The notes beneath the pieces were generated by a model that made no database searches, was not told where the DNA came from, and was given only the letters and a program-made list of their open reading frames with translations. Shown piece by piece: positions 1-8,531 of a DNA stretch of 64,000 nt. Origin of the DNA: Candidatus Equimonas faecalis (lineage in GTDB: Bacteria > Bacteroidota > Bacteroidia > Bacteroidales > Bacteroidaceae); assembly GCA_018066245.1 (NCBI GenBank), contig JAGHRT010000010.1, positions 1 to 64,000 of the forward strand. Direction: 5' to 3'. Both the position numbers and the translations under genes were made by a program. Every line of letters begins with the position of its first letter. Positions within the stretch are counted from its first letter, which is position 1.

Positions 1-31
1 GCTCTTGACTTTAGGATAGGGCAAAGAACTC

Positions 32-376
32 TTATCTTCGTTTGGTCCAGCTTCTGCCTTCATTTGTAGAGAAATATAGCCCCTTGCTTGTGCTAGCAAG
101 GAGTTCTCTTCCTCCATCAGCCAGGGAGATAAACTCTCCAGCGCTTGAGCCAGTGAAGCGTGAGGTCCAGGAGCGTCCTTCATTTGTAGAGTAGAAAATG
201 CCTTTGCTTGTTACGGCAAGGAGTTCCCTCCCATAGGCAAGCAAATCGCGGAATGTACCGGCACTTGTCCCCGAGTACCGCACAGTCCAAGAACGACCAT
301 CGTTGGTCGAAAATTCAATTTTGTTGCCGGCGCCTATTCTAATAAGCTCACGGCCATAAGAAATTAACTGTGGCAT
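32..376 (-). CDS. Small Asp-box (BNR-like) triple-repeat protein
   Basis: A 114-residue protein made almost entirely of three repeats of about 40 residues. Each has an Asp-box motif (STNDGRSW once, STNEGRSW twice), as in sialidase and photosystem-assembly beta-propellers. Three units are too few to close a propeller, so it may oligomerise or be a remnant. No signal peptide or membrane segment is visible. The repeats are also recognisable in the DNA, which suggests recent tandem duplication. It lies 57 nt downstream of the DUF262 gene on the same strand and may be the last gene of that operon. Function unknown. The fold assignment is fairly safe from the motif. Confidence 0.6.
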   Translation of the reverse strand: MPQLISYGRELIRIGAGNKIEFSTNDGRSWTVRYSGTSAGTFRDLLAYGRELLAVTSKGIFYSTNEGRSWTSRFTGSSAGEFISLADGGRELLASTSKGLYFSTNEGRSWTKRR

Positions 377-433
377 GATTTGTAAGTGTTAAAGTCGGTT
401 TAAGTTTACTGGAAGAACGATGCCATATTCATG

Positions 434-1462
434 CTATTGGGGGCTTTCATGAGAAGCGCAAAACAGCTCAAATATTCTATCAAAATCTTTTCTATTTTTT
501 ATTTCTCCATTACATAGTCTTGACAGATTGTTGAAACTCCTTTCAAGCGCAAGAGTGAAGTTCAGGATAAAGTCAATGCAACTTGGTTGGCCAAGTTCAG
601 AGTTGATTCTTTCGGTTGCATTTGATTCCCACAAAGAATTAAAGTACACTCTCAATGTATGCGTCAAGACTGCATCTTCATCTACGAAATCTTCGATGTC
701 TGAAATATGCCGGTAGATGTTTTCAAAGCGTGCTTTTACTTGTTCTATAAGCACATCTATTTCTATTGCATCCCCATAAATATGAATATTATGCATAAAC
801 TGCGCTTTAATGACTTCCAGATGAGAAGGTCTCTTTCCTCGGTTGTTCTGGAATATAAACATCTGTATGGCTTCTGCTTCACTTTTTACAATGTGGGTTG
901 TGCAAGAAGATGATGTAACGGCATTGAGTAATGCCTCTATTTTGTCCAGTTCCATAGAAGATAGCTTCTCTACAAAATAGTCATAGGCCGCTACAATGCG
1001 TTTCCCCGATGATGTTTCTATTCCATAATGATCTTTCTTTATCGTATCGATCACATAGTCACGAAAAAGCTGGTTGTCATAGTGTACAGTTGAGAATTTA
1101 TATGTGCTGCGCCTCTTGATCATATCTTCATACAAGTCACACTCATCTTCCGATAATTCCCTCAATTTTTTTAGTCGGTTGAACAAGGCACAGAGGAAAA
1201 TGATGATAGTTGTAAGTCGCTGCTGCCCGTCGATGATGGCATATACATTCTCATCCTTTTGCTCGTAGAGGAAGTGTCCGAAATAGTAAGGCGTTTCCAC
1301 CTCACTCTTCAGATAATCTTCAAGGTCAGCAAGGAAAGTGTTGACCTGCTTTTTTGAGTCGTTGTCCTTCTTGCCAGTTTCCCATGAAAAGGCTCTTTGG
1401 TAATCTGGAACGAAGATGCGATTTCCTCGCATCATTCCGCTGATGGTTGATGAAGCTTCCAT
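434..1462 (-). CDS. DUF262 (GmrSD N-domain-like) protein, short form
   Basis: A 342-residue protein with the DUF262 hallmarks: VPDYQRAFSW at 18-27, IIDGQQRLTTI with DGQQR at 78-82, and a later FIFQNNRGKRPS segment. In GmrSD-type IV restriction enzymes this ParB-like domain binds or hydrolyses nucleotide and is followed by a DUF1524 HNH nuclease domain. Here the protein stops before any HNH motif, so it is either a stand-alone DUF262 protein or a truncation. The stop lies just after a run of five C, but the alternative frame closes after only a dozen codons, so no hidden nuclease half was found. It is downstream of the exonuclease gene on the same strand (21 nt gap). A role in nucleic-acid defence is inferred from family and context. 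Confidence 0.75.
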   Translation of the reverse strand: MEASSTISGMMRGNRIFVPDYQRAFSWETGKKDNDSKKQVNTFLADLEDYLKSEVETPYYFGHFLYEQKDENVYAIIDGQQRLTTIIIFLCALFNRLKKLRELSEDECDLYEDMIKRRSTYKFSTVHYDNQLFRDYVIDTIKKDHYGIETSSGKRIVAAYDYFVEKLSSMELDKIEALLNAVTSSSCTTHIVKSEAEAIQMFIFQNNRGKRPSHLEVIKAQFMHNIHIYGDAIEIDVLIEQVKARFENIYRHISDIEDFVDEDAVLTHTLRVYFNSLWESNATERINSELGQPSCIDFILNFTLALERSFNNLSRLCNGEIKNRKDFDRIFELFCASHESPQ

Positions 1463-1483
1463 TTTGTTGTTTGTTGATAAAAA

Positions 1484-1972
1484 TTATAGAATATGTAATG
1501 CAATCGCCGCACAAGCCTCTGCATCCGCCAATGCGTGGTGATGATTCTCTAAATTATATCCACATCGTCCGGCTATGATGTCGAGGTGGTGACGGCCTTC
1601 TGGCCACACTTCTCTCGACTTCAGGAGGGTGCAATGGAACTCGTAGTCGGGATAGTCCATCTGATAGGTGCGGAAGACGGCTTTCAGGCAGTTTTCGTCA
1701 AATGCCTTGTTGTGAGCCACGAGTGGAAGTCCCTCTATGAGCGGTTCCACTTGTTTCCACACTTCAGGGAAGAGGGGAGCATCGTCGGTGTCTGCGGCCG
1801 TAAGCCCATGCACCTGGGTACACCAGTAGTTGTAGTAGTTGGGGGCTGGCTGAATGAGCGAATAGAACGTATCGACAATCTCTCCGTTCCGCACGATTAC
1901 TATGCCGACACTGCACACGCTGCTTCGTTCACAGTTGGCGGTCTCAAAATCGATTGCTGCAAAGTCTTTCAT
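1484..1972 (-). CDS. DEDDh-family 3'-5' exonuclease (DnaQ-like)
   Basis: A 162-residue, single-domain exonuclease of the DnaQ/RNase T superfamily. The metal-binding and catalytic residues are visible: Asp8 and Glu10 in AIDFETAN, Asp92 in AHNKAFDENCL, and His145 plus Asp150 in HHALADAEA, giving the full DEDDh set. It should remove nucleotides from 3' ends of DNA or RNA using two metal ions. Its start codon overlaps the stop of the upstream uracil-glycosylase-like gene by 4 nt (ATGA arrangement), implying translational coupling. It is too short to be a polymerase III epsilon subunit with its C-terminal tail. In this setting it is more likely an accessory nuclease than a housekeeping proofreader. 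Confidence 0.85.
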   Translation of the reverse strand: MKDFAAIDFETANCERSSVCSVGIVIVRNGEIVDTFYSLIQPAPNYYNYWCTQVHGLTAADTDDAPLFPEVWKQVEPLIEGLPLVAHNKAFDENCLKAVFRTYQMDYPDYEFHCTLLKSREVWPEGRHHLDIIAGRCGYNLENHHHALADAEACAAIALHIL

Positions 1973-3150
1973 AATTTTATATGCAACGTTTCTAATTGAT
2001 GAACCATATTATTTAGTTCATTAATGATGTTTAGTTTTATATCTTCTATATTTTTGCCATATTCTTTGTATTTCTTACATCCAATCCACGCATTATCAGA
2101 ATTGTCGAAATGAAATTTACCAACAAGAAGGTTTCTTATTTCTTCTGTGAACTGAGGTTGTACAGATAAGTCATTTGAATAAGCCTTTCCTTTAATTCCC
2201 TTATGCCTTATGTTAATTGAATCCTTGTCTGCTGTCGCTTCAAGACCATTGTAGAACTCAAAACGCTTTTGTTCGTTAGGTATTTTTGAATAATGCTTTG
2301 AAAGTAGCTGTATAACATCTGCTTGATTAATAGCTTGCGCATTGTTCTTGTTACAGTGTATAGATTTAATATTTTGAGTCATACACAACATTTTGATTTG
2401 GTTGTCATCAAATTGTTCATAACTTGTTGACAGCAAATAAGGCAGAACAGTTGCAATTAGCGTAATTTCCGCATTGCTTCTATAAGTTGGATGTGGCACT
2501 CCAATACATGTCCGACCATTTAACTTACCAATAAAAATATTTTCAGCAACATTTTTGAATTCAAAATCACAGATTCCCAGTTTTGATAATCTTGACAACC
2601 TTCCGAAACATGCTTTTCCACTAAGGAAAACAATAGTCTCAGGTGATGTTATATCAATAAGTCGTAATGTATCTGGCAATGTTTTACAAAGTAGTTCGTT
2701 GCTAATTGCATTTGCTTTAGGAGTGTTGAAGAATGAGGCGTTTGTAACCAATATGCCATCATCTTCATCAAGCACTTTTAGAAGTGAAGTGTTTGCAAAG
2801 TACCGTCTTAAACCACTCCAGTATTTCCATTTCGTATGTAATTCCCACGAAGAAGGTTCTCCGTCGGCATGGCAATAGTTTCCTTTTAAAATGTGATTTG
2901 GGGAATGAATATCCTCGAACAAGTAGCTCCAGTTCTGGTTTTGACATTGGTCTGAAAAGGAACCTGTAGAGCCTGGGTTAATACCAATAATGCATAGTTT
3001 TGGACGACCTGTCAATTTGGTCAAATCAGATTGGGTATAAAAAGCAAAGTCTGCATTATTGCAAGGATCTGAGGCTAAGCAAATGTAATTCGACATTGTC
3101 GTCACAGCCCAATCATATAGCTGTTTCTGCAAATCAAAGTTGTTTGTCAT
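1969..3150 (-). CDS. Uracil-DNA-glycosylase-superfamily-like protein with C-terminal extension
   Basis: A 393-residue protein whose first ~250 residues resemble the UDG fold: GINPG at 56-60 matches the active-site motif region, LVTNASFF at 134-141 fits the central strand, and HPTYRS at 220-225 resembles the HPS minor-groove loop. The remaining ~140 residues have no family I recognise. Classical UDGs are about 230 residues, so the extension is unusual. The gene is markedly AT-rich compared with most of the window. It starts 1 nt after the WYL gene stop and overlaps the exonuclease gene by 4 nt, so the three are almost certainly one transcript. Glycosylase activity is inferred from motifs only; a non-catalytic nucleic-acid sensor is also possible. 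Confidence 0.55.
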   Translation of the reverse strand: MTNNFDLQKQLYDWAVTTMSNYICLASDPCNNADFAFYTQSDLTKLTGRPKLCIIGINPGSTGSFSDQCQNQNWSYLFEDIHSPNHILKGNYCHADGEPSSWELHTKWKYWSGLRRYFANTSLLKVLDEDDGILVTNASFFNTPKANAISNELLCKTLPDTLRLIDITSPETIVFLSGKACFGRLSRLSKLGICDFEFKNVAENIFIGKLNGRTCIGVPHPTYRSNAEITLIATVLPYLLSTSYEQFDDNQIKMLCMTQNIKSIHCNKNNAQAINQADVIQLLSKHYSKIPNEQKRFEFYNGLEATADKDSINIRHKGIKGKAYSNDLSVQPQFTEEIRNLLVGKFHFDNSDNAWIGCKKYKEYGKNIEDIKLNIINELNNMVHQLETLHIKL

Positions 3151-3151
3151 T

Positions 3152-4063
3152 TTAGTCTGTTTTATATTTATTCCACATTCGTTTAATTTTTCCAGCTATT
3201 TCCTTACGGAGCCATATTGGTTTAAGCACTTCCACATCTTCACCATTCCAAAGAATCTCCTGCTGGAAGTCAAAGGTGGGACGGATGTTGAGCTCGAAGA
3301 TGCTGTATTCGTCGTTCTGCTCCGTTTCACGCTGTGATGAGTGCAGGGGGAGGTCTCTCAGATAGTTGGCTTGTCCGGCACTTACCTTCAACACCACATG
3401 TTCAACATTCGTTCCGTCTCCTGCCATGATGCCATAGCAGTCCTTGAAGAAGCATTGCCCGTCAAAATCATCGGGATATTTGAATGTACGTTCCGACTTC
3501 CTGAGCTCAGACATCCTGTCAAGGGAATAGACCAGTACGGCATTTGCACCAAGCATCTTCCCGACCATATACCAACGCTGGCGGAAGATCTTCACGCAGT
3601 ATGGCTCTACGCAATGCCGGCGGTAGTCATCACGCCAATAATTGTAATAGGTGAAATGTATGAGACGGTTCTTCTTCATCGCGTCTATTATGGACTGCAG
3701 GTGTTCTCTTCCCGAAGGTACATCTTCAAGAAGAATGCGGTCGCTGAGACTTCGGTTCTCCAGCAGGAGGTTGCTCGTACTGATGGTGTTCAATAGCCAT
3801 GAGCGCATTCCTCCCTTGGTTATCACGTCTTCGTTCTCGATGTAATAGCGGTACTCCCCGCGCTTTTCGTTCTCGATAATCAAGCCGAACATCTCTTCCA
3901 CGGCTATACGCCATTTGTGGAACGTGCGCAGGGGAAGTTCAACGCCTTCGCTGAAGTCTTCGTCGTCCAGCCATTTGCGGTTGATTTCCTCATACAAAAT
4001 TTTATGCGCCCGGTAGATGGTTTCCACCAACCATACATACTTATTGATAATGTTCATTGCCAT
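3152..4063 (-). CDS. WYL-domain transcriptional regulator
   Basis: A 303-residue protein with an N-terminal winged-helix-like region (about 1-110), a WYL domain around 130-220 (IHFTYYNYW, then RQRWYMVGKM) and a C-terminal WCX-like extension ending in a basic helix. WYL proteins sense ligands, probably nucleic acid or nucleotides, and many (BrxR, CapW) repress phage-defence operons. Here it is the first gene of a compact minus-strand operon, the position expected of an autoregulator. The start at 4063 is supported by a promoter-like -7 element about 28 nt upstream; an internal Met at residue 3 is an equally possible start. Confidence 0.85.
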   Translation of the reverse strand: MAMNIINKYVWLVETIYRAHKILYEEINRKWLDDEDFSEGVELPLRTFHKWRIAVEEMFGLIIENEKRGEYRYYIENEDVITKGGMRSWLLNTISTSNLLLENRSLSDRILLEDVPSGREHLQSIIDAMKKNRLIHFTYYNYWRDDYRRHCVEPYCVKIFRQRWYMVGKMLGANAVLVYSLDRMSELRKSERTFKYPDDFDGQCFFKDCYGIMAGDGTNVEHVVLKVSAGQANYLRDLPLHSSQRETEQNDEYSIFELNIRPTFDFQQEILWNGEDVEVLKPIWLRKEIAGKIKRMWNKYKTD

Positions 4064-4090
4064 AATCGTACTGTTCTGTCGGTTACGAAT

Positions 4091-4099
4091 GCAAAATTA
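4091..4099 (-). promoter_or_regulatory. Putative -7 element of the WYL operon
   Basis: On the minus strand this reads TAATTTTGC, matching the Bacteroidetes -7 consensus TAnnTTTG. No good TTTG element is present 20 nt upstream. It would start transcription about 20 nt before the WYL gene. Confidence 0.4.
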
Positions 4100-4162
4100 C
4101 TTCAAAGGTGTGCCGAATGAGGGCATTGCTTTCGGGAAAAATGATTTTATTTTATAGGAAAG

Positions 4163-4196
4163 CGCCCCCGAAAGTTAGCGCTTGCTCTCGGAGGCG
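4163..4196 (-). terminator. Hairpin downstream of purL
   Basis: CGCCCCCGA at 4163-4171 pairs with TCGGAGGCG at 4188-4196 with one mismatch. On the minus strand an A/T-rich stretch follows. The position fits termination of purL transcripts before the WYL operon. Confidence 0.4.
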
Positions 4197-4203
4197 TGCT
4201 ATA

Positions 4204-4284
4204 TGCAAATTCGCAAATGGGTAAATTGGCAAATTCGCAAATGGGGGAATGGGGTAATTTGCTAATTCGTTAATTTGCTAATTT
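4204..4284. repeat. AT-rich AATTTGC/AATTCGC short-unit repeat array
   Basis: Irregular tandem units of the type GCAAATTCGCAAATGGG, giving way to GCTAATTCGTTAATTTGC. The same vocabulary recurs at 50436-50606 and near 54830. The array overlaps the 3' end of purL and contributes its last codons and stop. Confidence 0.7.
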
Positions 4285-7200
4285 CTGATGCTCCTGACAC
4301 CAGCGGCGGGCGTTGGTGAAGGCTTCAAGCCACGGCGTACACTCGGCCTCGGGGCAGGGATAGTAGGGATTCTGCCACGGGAGGAAGGCACGCTCCAAGT
4401 GGGGCATCATGGCCAGATGGCGACCGTCGGGAGTGCAGATGCCGGCGGTGGCGAAGTCGGAGCCGTTGGGGCAGCCGGGGTACTGGTCGTAGGTGTAGCG
4501 GAGGACGATGTTGTAATCGGCCTCGGTGCCGGGGAGGGAGAACTTGCCCTCGCCGTGGGCCACCCAGATGCCGAGTTTGCTGCCGGAGAGCGGACCGAAC
4601 ATCACGCTGCCGTTCTCGGGGATGGTGACGCCGAGGAACTGCGACTCAAACTTGTGCGAAGTGTTGTGGATCATCTTGGCTTTGGCCTCGCCGGCGGTGG
4701 TGCCTACCAGTCCGAGTTCCACCATCAGCTGGCAGCCGTTGCAGACACCGAGGGAGAGGGTGTCGGGGCGGCTGTAGAAGCGGTCGAGGGTGGCCTTGGC
4801 TTTCGGGTTGTAGAGGAAGGCGCCGGCCCAGCCCTTGGCAGAGCCGAGGACGTCGGAGTTGGAGAAGCCGCCGCAGAAGACTATCATCTGTATGTCGTCC
4901 AGCGTTTCGCGGCCCGTGGTGAGGTCGGTCATGGTTACGTCCTTCACGTCGAAGCCGGCCAGATGGAGGGCATAGGCCATCTCCCTCTCGCCGTTGGTGC
5001 CCTTCTCGCGGATGATGGCGGCACGCACGCCGCTCTTGGTGCGGCGGTCGGGGTTGGCCCCGAGGTCGGCCAGACGGCCGGTGAAGGCAGCGGGCAGGCT
5101 GTATTGCAAGGGTTGCTGCTTATAGTTCTTATAGCGCTCGTCGGCCTGCCCATTGAAGGACTGCTTGCGGTCGAGGAGCCAAGAGGTTTCGTACCACACG
5201 TCGCGGAGACCCTCTATATCTTCCTTAAAGGGAGACTTTCCGTCAGGGAAGGTAATGTTGATGACGCGCTCGGAGGCGGGTTCGCCGATTTGCACGGCGA
5301 GGACGCCGTGCTCGTCGAGGATTTCGGCGAAGCGGTCGGTGTCGCGCACCTGCACCACCACGCCCGGGTTCTCGGCGAAGAGCAACTTGGCAGGGTCGGT
5401 CTCGGCAAAGGCGGAGAGGTCGATGTTCAGGCCGCCCTCGGTGTTGGCGAAGCACATTTCGAGGAGCGCGGTAATAAGGCCGCCGGCGCTGATGTCGTGG
5501 CCCGCCACAATCACGCCTTCCTTCACGCACTGCTGTACGGCCTGGAAGGCTGCGCGGAAATAGTCGGGGTCGGCCACGGTGGGTACGTCGCTGCCCACAC
5601 GCCCCTGACTCTGCGCCCAAGCGCTTCCGCCGAGGCGCAGATCGTCGCAGGAGAAGTCAATATGGTAGAGCAGGCCTTCGGACTGAAGGGGAGTGCTGAC
5701 CGTGAGCTTTACGTCGCTCACCTCGCCGCCGGCGCTGACAATCACGGTGCCCGGAGAAATGATTTTTTCGCCGCCCGGATATTGCTGGCTCAGGCTGAGG
5801 GAGTCCTTGCCCGTGGGGACATTGACGCCTATGGCACAGCAGAAGTCGGACAGGGCCTCCACGGCGGCATACAGGCGGGCATCCTCGCCCTTCTGGCTGC
5901 GGCAGGGCCACATCCAGTTGGCCGACAGGCTCACGCTGTCCATACCCTCGCTGAGCGGTGCCCACACGAGGTTGGTGAGGGCTTCGGCCACGGAAAGCAC
6001 GGAACCCTTGGCAGGGTCGGCCAGTCCGGCCTGCGGCGCATGGCCTATGGCGGTGGCTATGCCCGCCTTGCCCCGATAGTCGAGAGCCACCACGCCGCAG
6101 TCGTTCAGCGGCAGCTGGAGCGGGCCGGCAGTTTGCTGGTGGGCCACCTTTCCCGTTACGGAGCGGTCCACCTTGTTGGTAAGCCAGTCCTTGCAGGCCA
6201 CGGCTTCGAGGCGCAGCACGGCTTCCAACTGCTTCCGGAGGTCGGAGGAGCCGGCCGTGGGGTCGGCATAGCGGCGCTCCACGGTATCGTCGGTCATCAC
6301 GGTCTTAGGACTGTGGCCGAACATCTGGCTGACATCGAGGTCGAAGGGGCGGCAGCCGTCGCCCTGCTGGAAGGCAAAGTGGGCATCGCCCGTACACTCG
6401 CCCACCACATAGAGCGGTGCGCGTTCACGCTCGGCAATCTGGCGCACATGGTCTATATGCTTCTCGTCGATGAGCAGGCCCATGCGCTCCTGGCTCTCGT
6501 TGGCTATGATTTCCTTGGCGCTGAGGGTGGGGTCGCCCACGGGGAGCTGTGTCATGTCAATCAGGCCGCCGCACTCCTCCACCAATTCGGAGAGGCAATT
6601 GACGTGGCCTGCTGATCCGTGGTCGTGGATGCTGACCACAGGATTGACCTCCTCTTCGCACAGGGCCCGCACCAGGTTGTTGGCACGCTTCTGCATCTCG
6701 GGATTGGCCCTTTGCACGGCATTCAGCTCAATGCCCGAACTGTAGCGACCGGTATCTACCGAGCTCACGGAGCCGCCTCCGAGGCCGATGCGGTAGTTGT
6801 CGCCGCCCACCACGACGACCTTGTTGCCCTTCTGGGGGGTGCCCTTCAGGCAGTCGCGCTTTGTGCCGTAGCCCACGCCGCCGGCGAGCATGATGACCTT
6901 GTCGTAGCCATACTTCTCGCCGTTTTCCTGATGCTCAAAGGTGAGCACGGAGCCGGCAATGAGGGGCTGGCCGAACTTGTTGCCGAAGTCGCTGGCTCCG
7001 TTGCTGGCCTTGGTGAGGATTTGCTGCGGAGTCTGATAGAGCCACTGGCGGACGGGCAGCACTTGCTCCCAGATGCCGGGTGTTTCGCGCAGGCGGGGAT
7101 AGCTTGTCATATAGACAGCCGTTCCTGCCAGCGGCCAGGAGCCCACGCCGCCGCCCATGCGGTCGCGTATTTCGCCGCCGGTGCCGGTGGAGGCTCCGTT

Positions 7201-7965
7201 GAAGGGTTCTACGGTGGTGGGGAAATTGTGGGTCTCGGCCTTGAGGGAGATGACCGACTGGATGTCGCGGATGATGAAGTAGTCGCTGGTGCTGTGGTCG
7301 GCGGGAGCGAACTGTTCCACTACGGGGCCTTCGCTGAAGGCTACGTTGTCTTTATAGGCCGAGAGGATGCGGTGGGGATTCTCGCGGGTGGTCTTCTTTA
7401 TCATCTGGAAGAGGCTGGACTCCTTCTCCTTGCCGTCGATGATGAAGCTGCCTCCGAAGATTTTGTGGCGGCAGTGTTCGGAGTTGATTTGGGCAAAGCC
7501 GAACACCTCGGAGTCGGTGAGCTGGCGGCCCAGCTGGCGTTCCACGCCGTGGAGGTAGTCTATTTCGGCGGGTGAGAGTGCGAGGCCCTCCTGCTCGTTG
7601 TAGGCTTCCAGGTCGGTGATGTACTGGATGGCAGCGGGCTGGAGATTGACGGTGAAGATGCTCTGGTCGAGACCCTCGTACTCGCGCTGCAACATGGGGT
7701 CAAACTGGCCGTCGTTGGGGTAGTACTCCTCAATGCGGGTTATGCCGCCAAGGCCCATGTTCTGGGTGATCTCTACGGCGTTGGTGCTCCACGGCGTAAT
7801 CATCTCGCGGCGCGGGCCTACGAAGCGGCCTTCCACGGTGTCGCCCTCAAGGGGTGTGGCGTTGCCATAGAGCCACTGGAGGGCAGCGGTTTCCTGAGAG
7901 GTGAGCGTGTGGTCCACTTCGGTGGCGATGATGCTGGGCGTGGATGTTTGGAAAAAGCGTATCAT
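4270..7965 (-). CDS. purL: Phosphoribosylformylglycinamidine synthase (single-chain PurL)
   Basis: A 1231-residue FGAR amidotransferase that converts FGAR plus glutamine and ATP to FGAM in de novo purine synthesis, in the cytoplasm. The large form fuses the synthase part (AETHNFPT near residue 243, followed by glycine-rich AIRS nucleotide loops) to a C-terminal glutaminase domain with the nucleophile in GVCNGCQLM near residue 1073 and HGEGKFS further on. Length is close to other large-type PurL enzymes, so no separate PurQ or PurS is needed. The last residues and stop codon fall in an AT-rich repeat, so the extreme C-terminus is probably not conserved. The YqeY-like gene lies 63 nt upstream on the same strand. 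Confidence 0.97.
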   Translation of the reverse strand: MIRFFQTSTPSIIATEVDHTLTSQETAALQWLYGNATPLEGDTVEGRFVGPRREMITPWSTNAVEITQNMGLGGITRIEEYYPNDGQFDPMLQREYEGLDQSIFTVNLQPAAIQYITDLEAYNEQEGLALSPAEIDYLHGVERQLGRQLTDSEVFGFAQINSEHCRHKIFGGSFIIDGKEKESSLFQMIKKTTRENPHRILSAYKDNVAFSEGPVVEQFAPADHSTSDYFIIRDIQSVISLKAETHNFPTTVEPFNGASTGTGGEIRDRMGGGVGSWPLAGTAVYMTSYPRLRETPGIWEQVLPVRQWLYQTPQQILTKASNGASDFGNKFGQPLIAGSVLTFEHQENGEKYGYDKVIMLAGGVGYGTKRDCLKGTPQKGNKVVVVGGDNYRIGLGGGSVSSVDTGRYSSGIELNAVQRANPEMQKRANNLVRALCEEEVNPVVSIHDHGSAGHVNCLSELVEECGGLIDMTQLPVGDPTLSAKEIIANESQERMGLLIDEKHIDHVRQIAERERAPLYVVGECTGDAHFAFQQGDGCRPFDLDVSQMFGHSPKTVMTDDTVERRYADPTAGSSDLRKQLEAVLRLEAVACKDWLTNKVDRSVTGKVAHQQTAGPLQLPLNDCGVVALDYRGKAGIATAIGHAPQAGLADPAKGSVLSVAEALTNLVWAPLSEGMDSVSLSANWMWPCRSQKGEDARLYAAVEALSDFCCAIGVNVPTGKDSLSLSQQYPGGEKIISPGTVIVSAGGEVSDVKLTVSTPLQSEGLLYHIDFSCDDLRLGGSAWAQSQGRVGSDVPTVADPDYFRAAFQAVQQCVKEGVIVAGHDISAGGLITALLEMCFANTEGGLNIDLSAFAETDPAKLLFAENPGVVVQVRDTDRFAEILDEHGVLAVQIGEPASERVINITFPDGKSPFKEDIEGLRDVWYETSWLLDRKQSFNGQADERYKNYKQQPLQYSLPAAFTGRLADLGANPDRRTKSGVRAAIIREKGTNGEREMAYALHLAGFDVKDVTMTDLTTGRETLDDIQMIVFCGGFSNSDVLGSAKGWAGAFLYNPKAKATLDRFYSRPDTLSLGVCNGCQLMVELGLVGTTAGEAKAKMIHNTSHKFESQFLGVTIPENGSVMFGPLSGSKLGIWVAHGEGKFSLPGTEADYNIVLRYTYDQYPGCPNGSDFATAGICTPDGRHLAMMPHLERAFLPWQNPYYPCPEAECTPWLEAFTNARRWCQEHQKLAN

Positions 7966-8028
7966 ATTTTCTGGTACTTGGTTTTTTATGAGCGGCGTGC
8001 GGCAAATGATGCGGCGTGCAGAGCCTGG

Positions 8029-8475
8029 TTAGGCCAGCAGGCGCTTTACGAGTTGGCTGATGGCTCCTCCGTCGGCTCGTCCGGCCAGCCGTTTGGAGGC
8101 GGTGCCCATCACTTTGCCCATGTCCTTCATGGAGGTGGCGCCGACTTCGGCTATGATGGCCTGAACCTCGGCTTCGAGTTCCTCGGGGCTGAGGGCTTTG
8201 GGCAGATATTCCTCGCACACGGCGGCCTGGGCGTTCTCCTCCTCGGCCAGGTCGGGGCGTCCCTGCTGGGTGTAGAGGTCGGCGGTGTCGCGCCCCTGCT
8301 TGGCGAGCTTGGCGAGGATTTTGATGGCCGCCTCGTCGGGCAGCTGGTCGTTGGCTCCCGGGGCGGTCTTGGCCTCGATGAAGTATTTCTTGATGTTGCG
8401 CAGGGCCTGAAGGCGTACTTTGTCCTTAGCCTTCATGGCGGCTACGATGTCTTGGCTTATTTGGTCGAAAAGCAT
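8029..8475 (-). CDS. GatB/YqeY family protein
   Basis: A 148-residue protein of the YqeY family (Glu-tRNA amidotransferase tail-like fold): N-terminal helical MLFDQISQDIVAAMKAKD, then the EEYLPKALSPEEL and MGKVMGTASKRLAGRADG segments typical of the family. Its biochemical role is not established; resemblance to the GatB tail suggests tRNA-related binding. It may share a transcript with purL downstream (63 nt) and the Spy-like gene upstream (56 nt). Confidence 0.9.
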   Translation of the reverse strand: MLFDQISQDIVAAMKAKDKVRLQALRNIKKYFIEAKTAPGANDQLPDEAAIKILAKLAKQGRDTADLYTQQGRPDLAEEENAQAAVCEEYLPKALSPEELEAEVQAIIAEVGATSMKDMGKVMGTASKRLAGRADGGAISQLVKRLLA

Positions 8476-8531
8476 GGTTTAATGTACGATGAAGAATGTA
8501 TAATGTATAATTGAGGTTCAGGGCTGAGCGC

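Noticed and set aside
377-433. Frameshifted continuation of the DUF262 gene
   Set aside because: The alternative frame ends after about a dozen codons, so no missing HNH domain is encoded there.
4288-6615. 775-codon plus-strand open frame opposite purL
   Set aside because: It is the antisense of strongly conserved PurL; composition follows GC-rich third-position bias and no family features appear.
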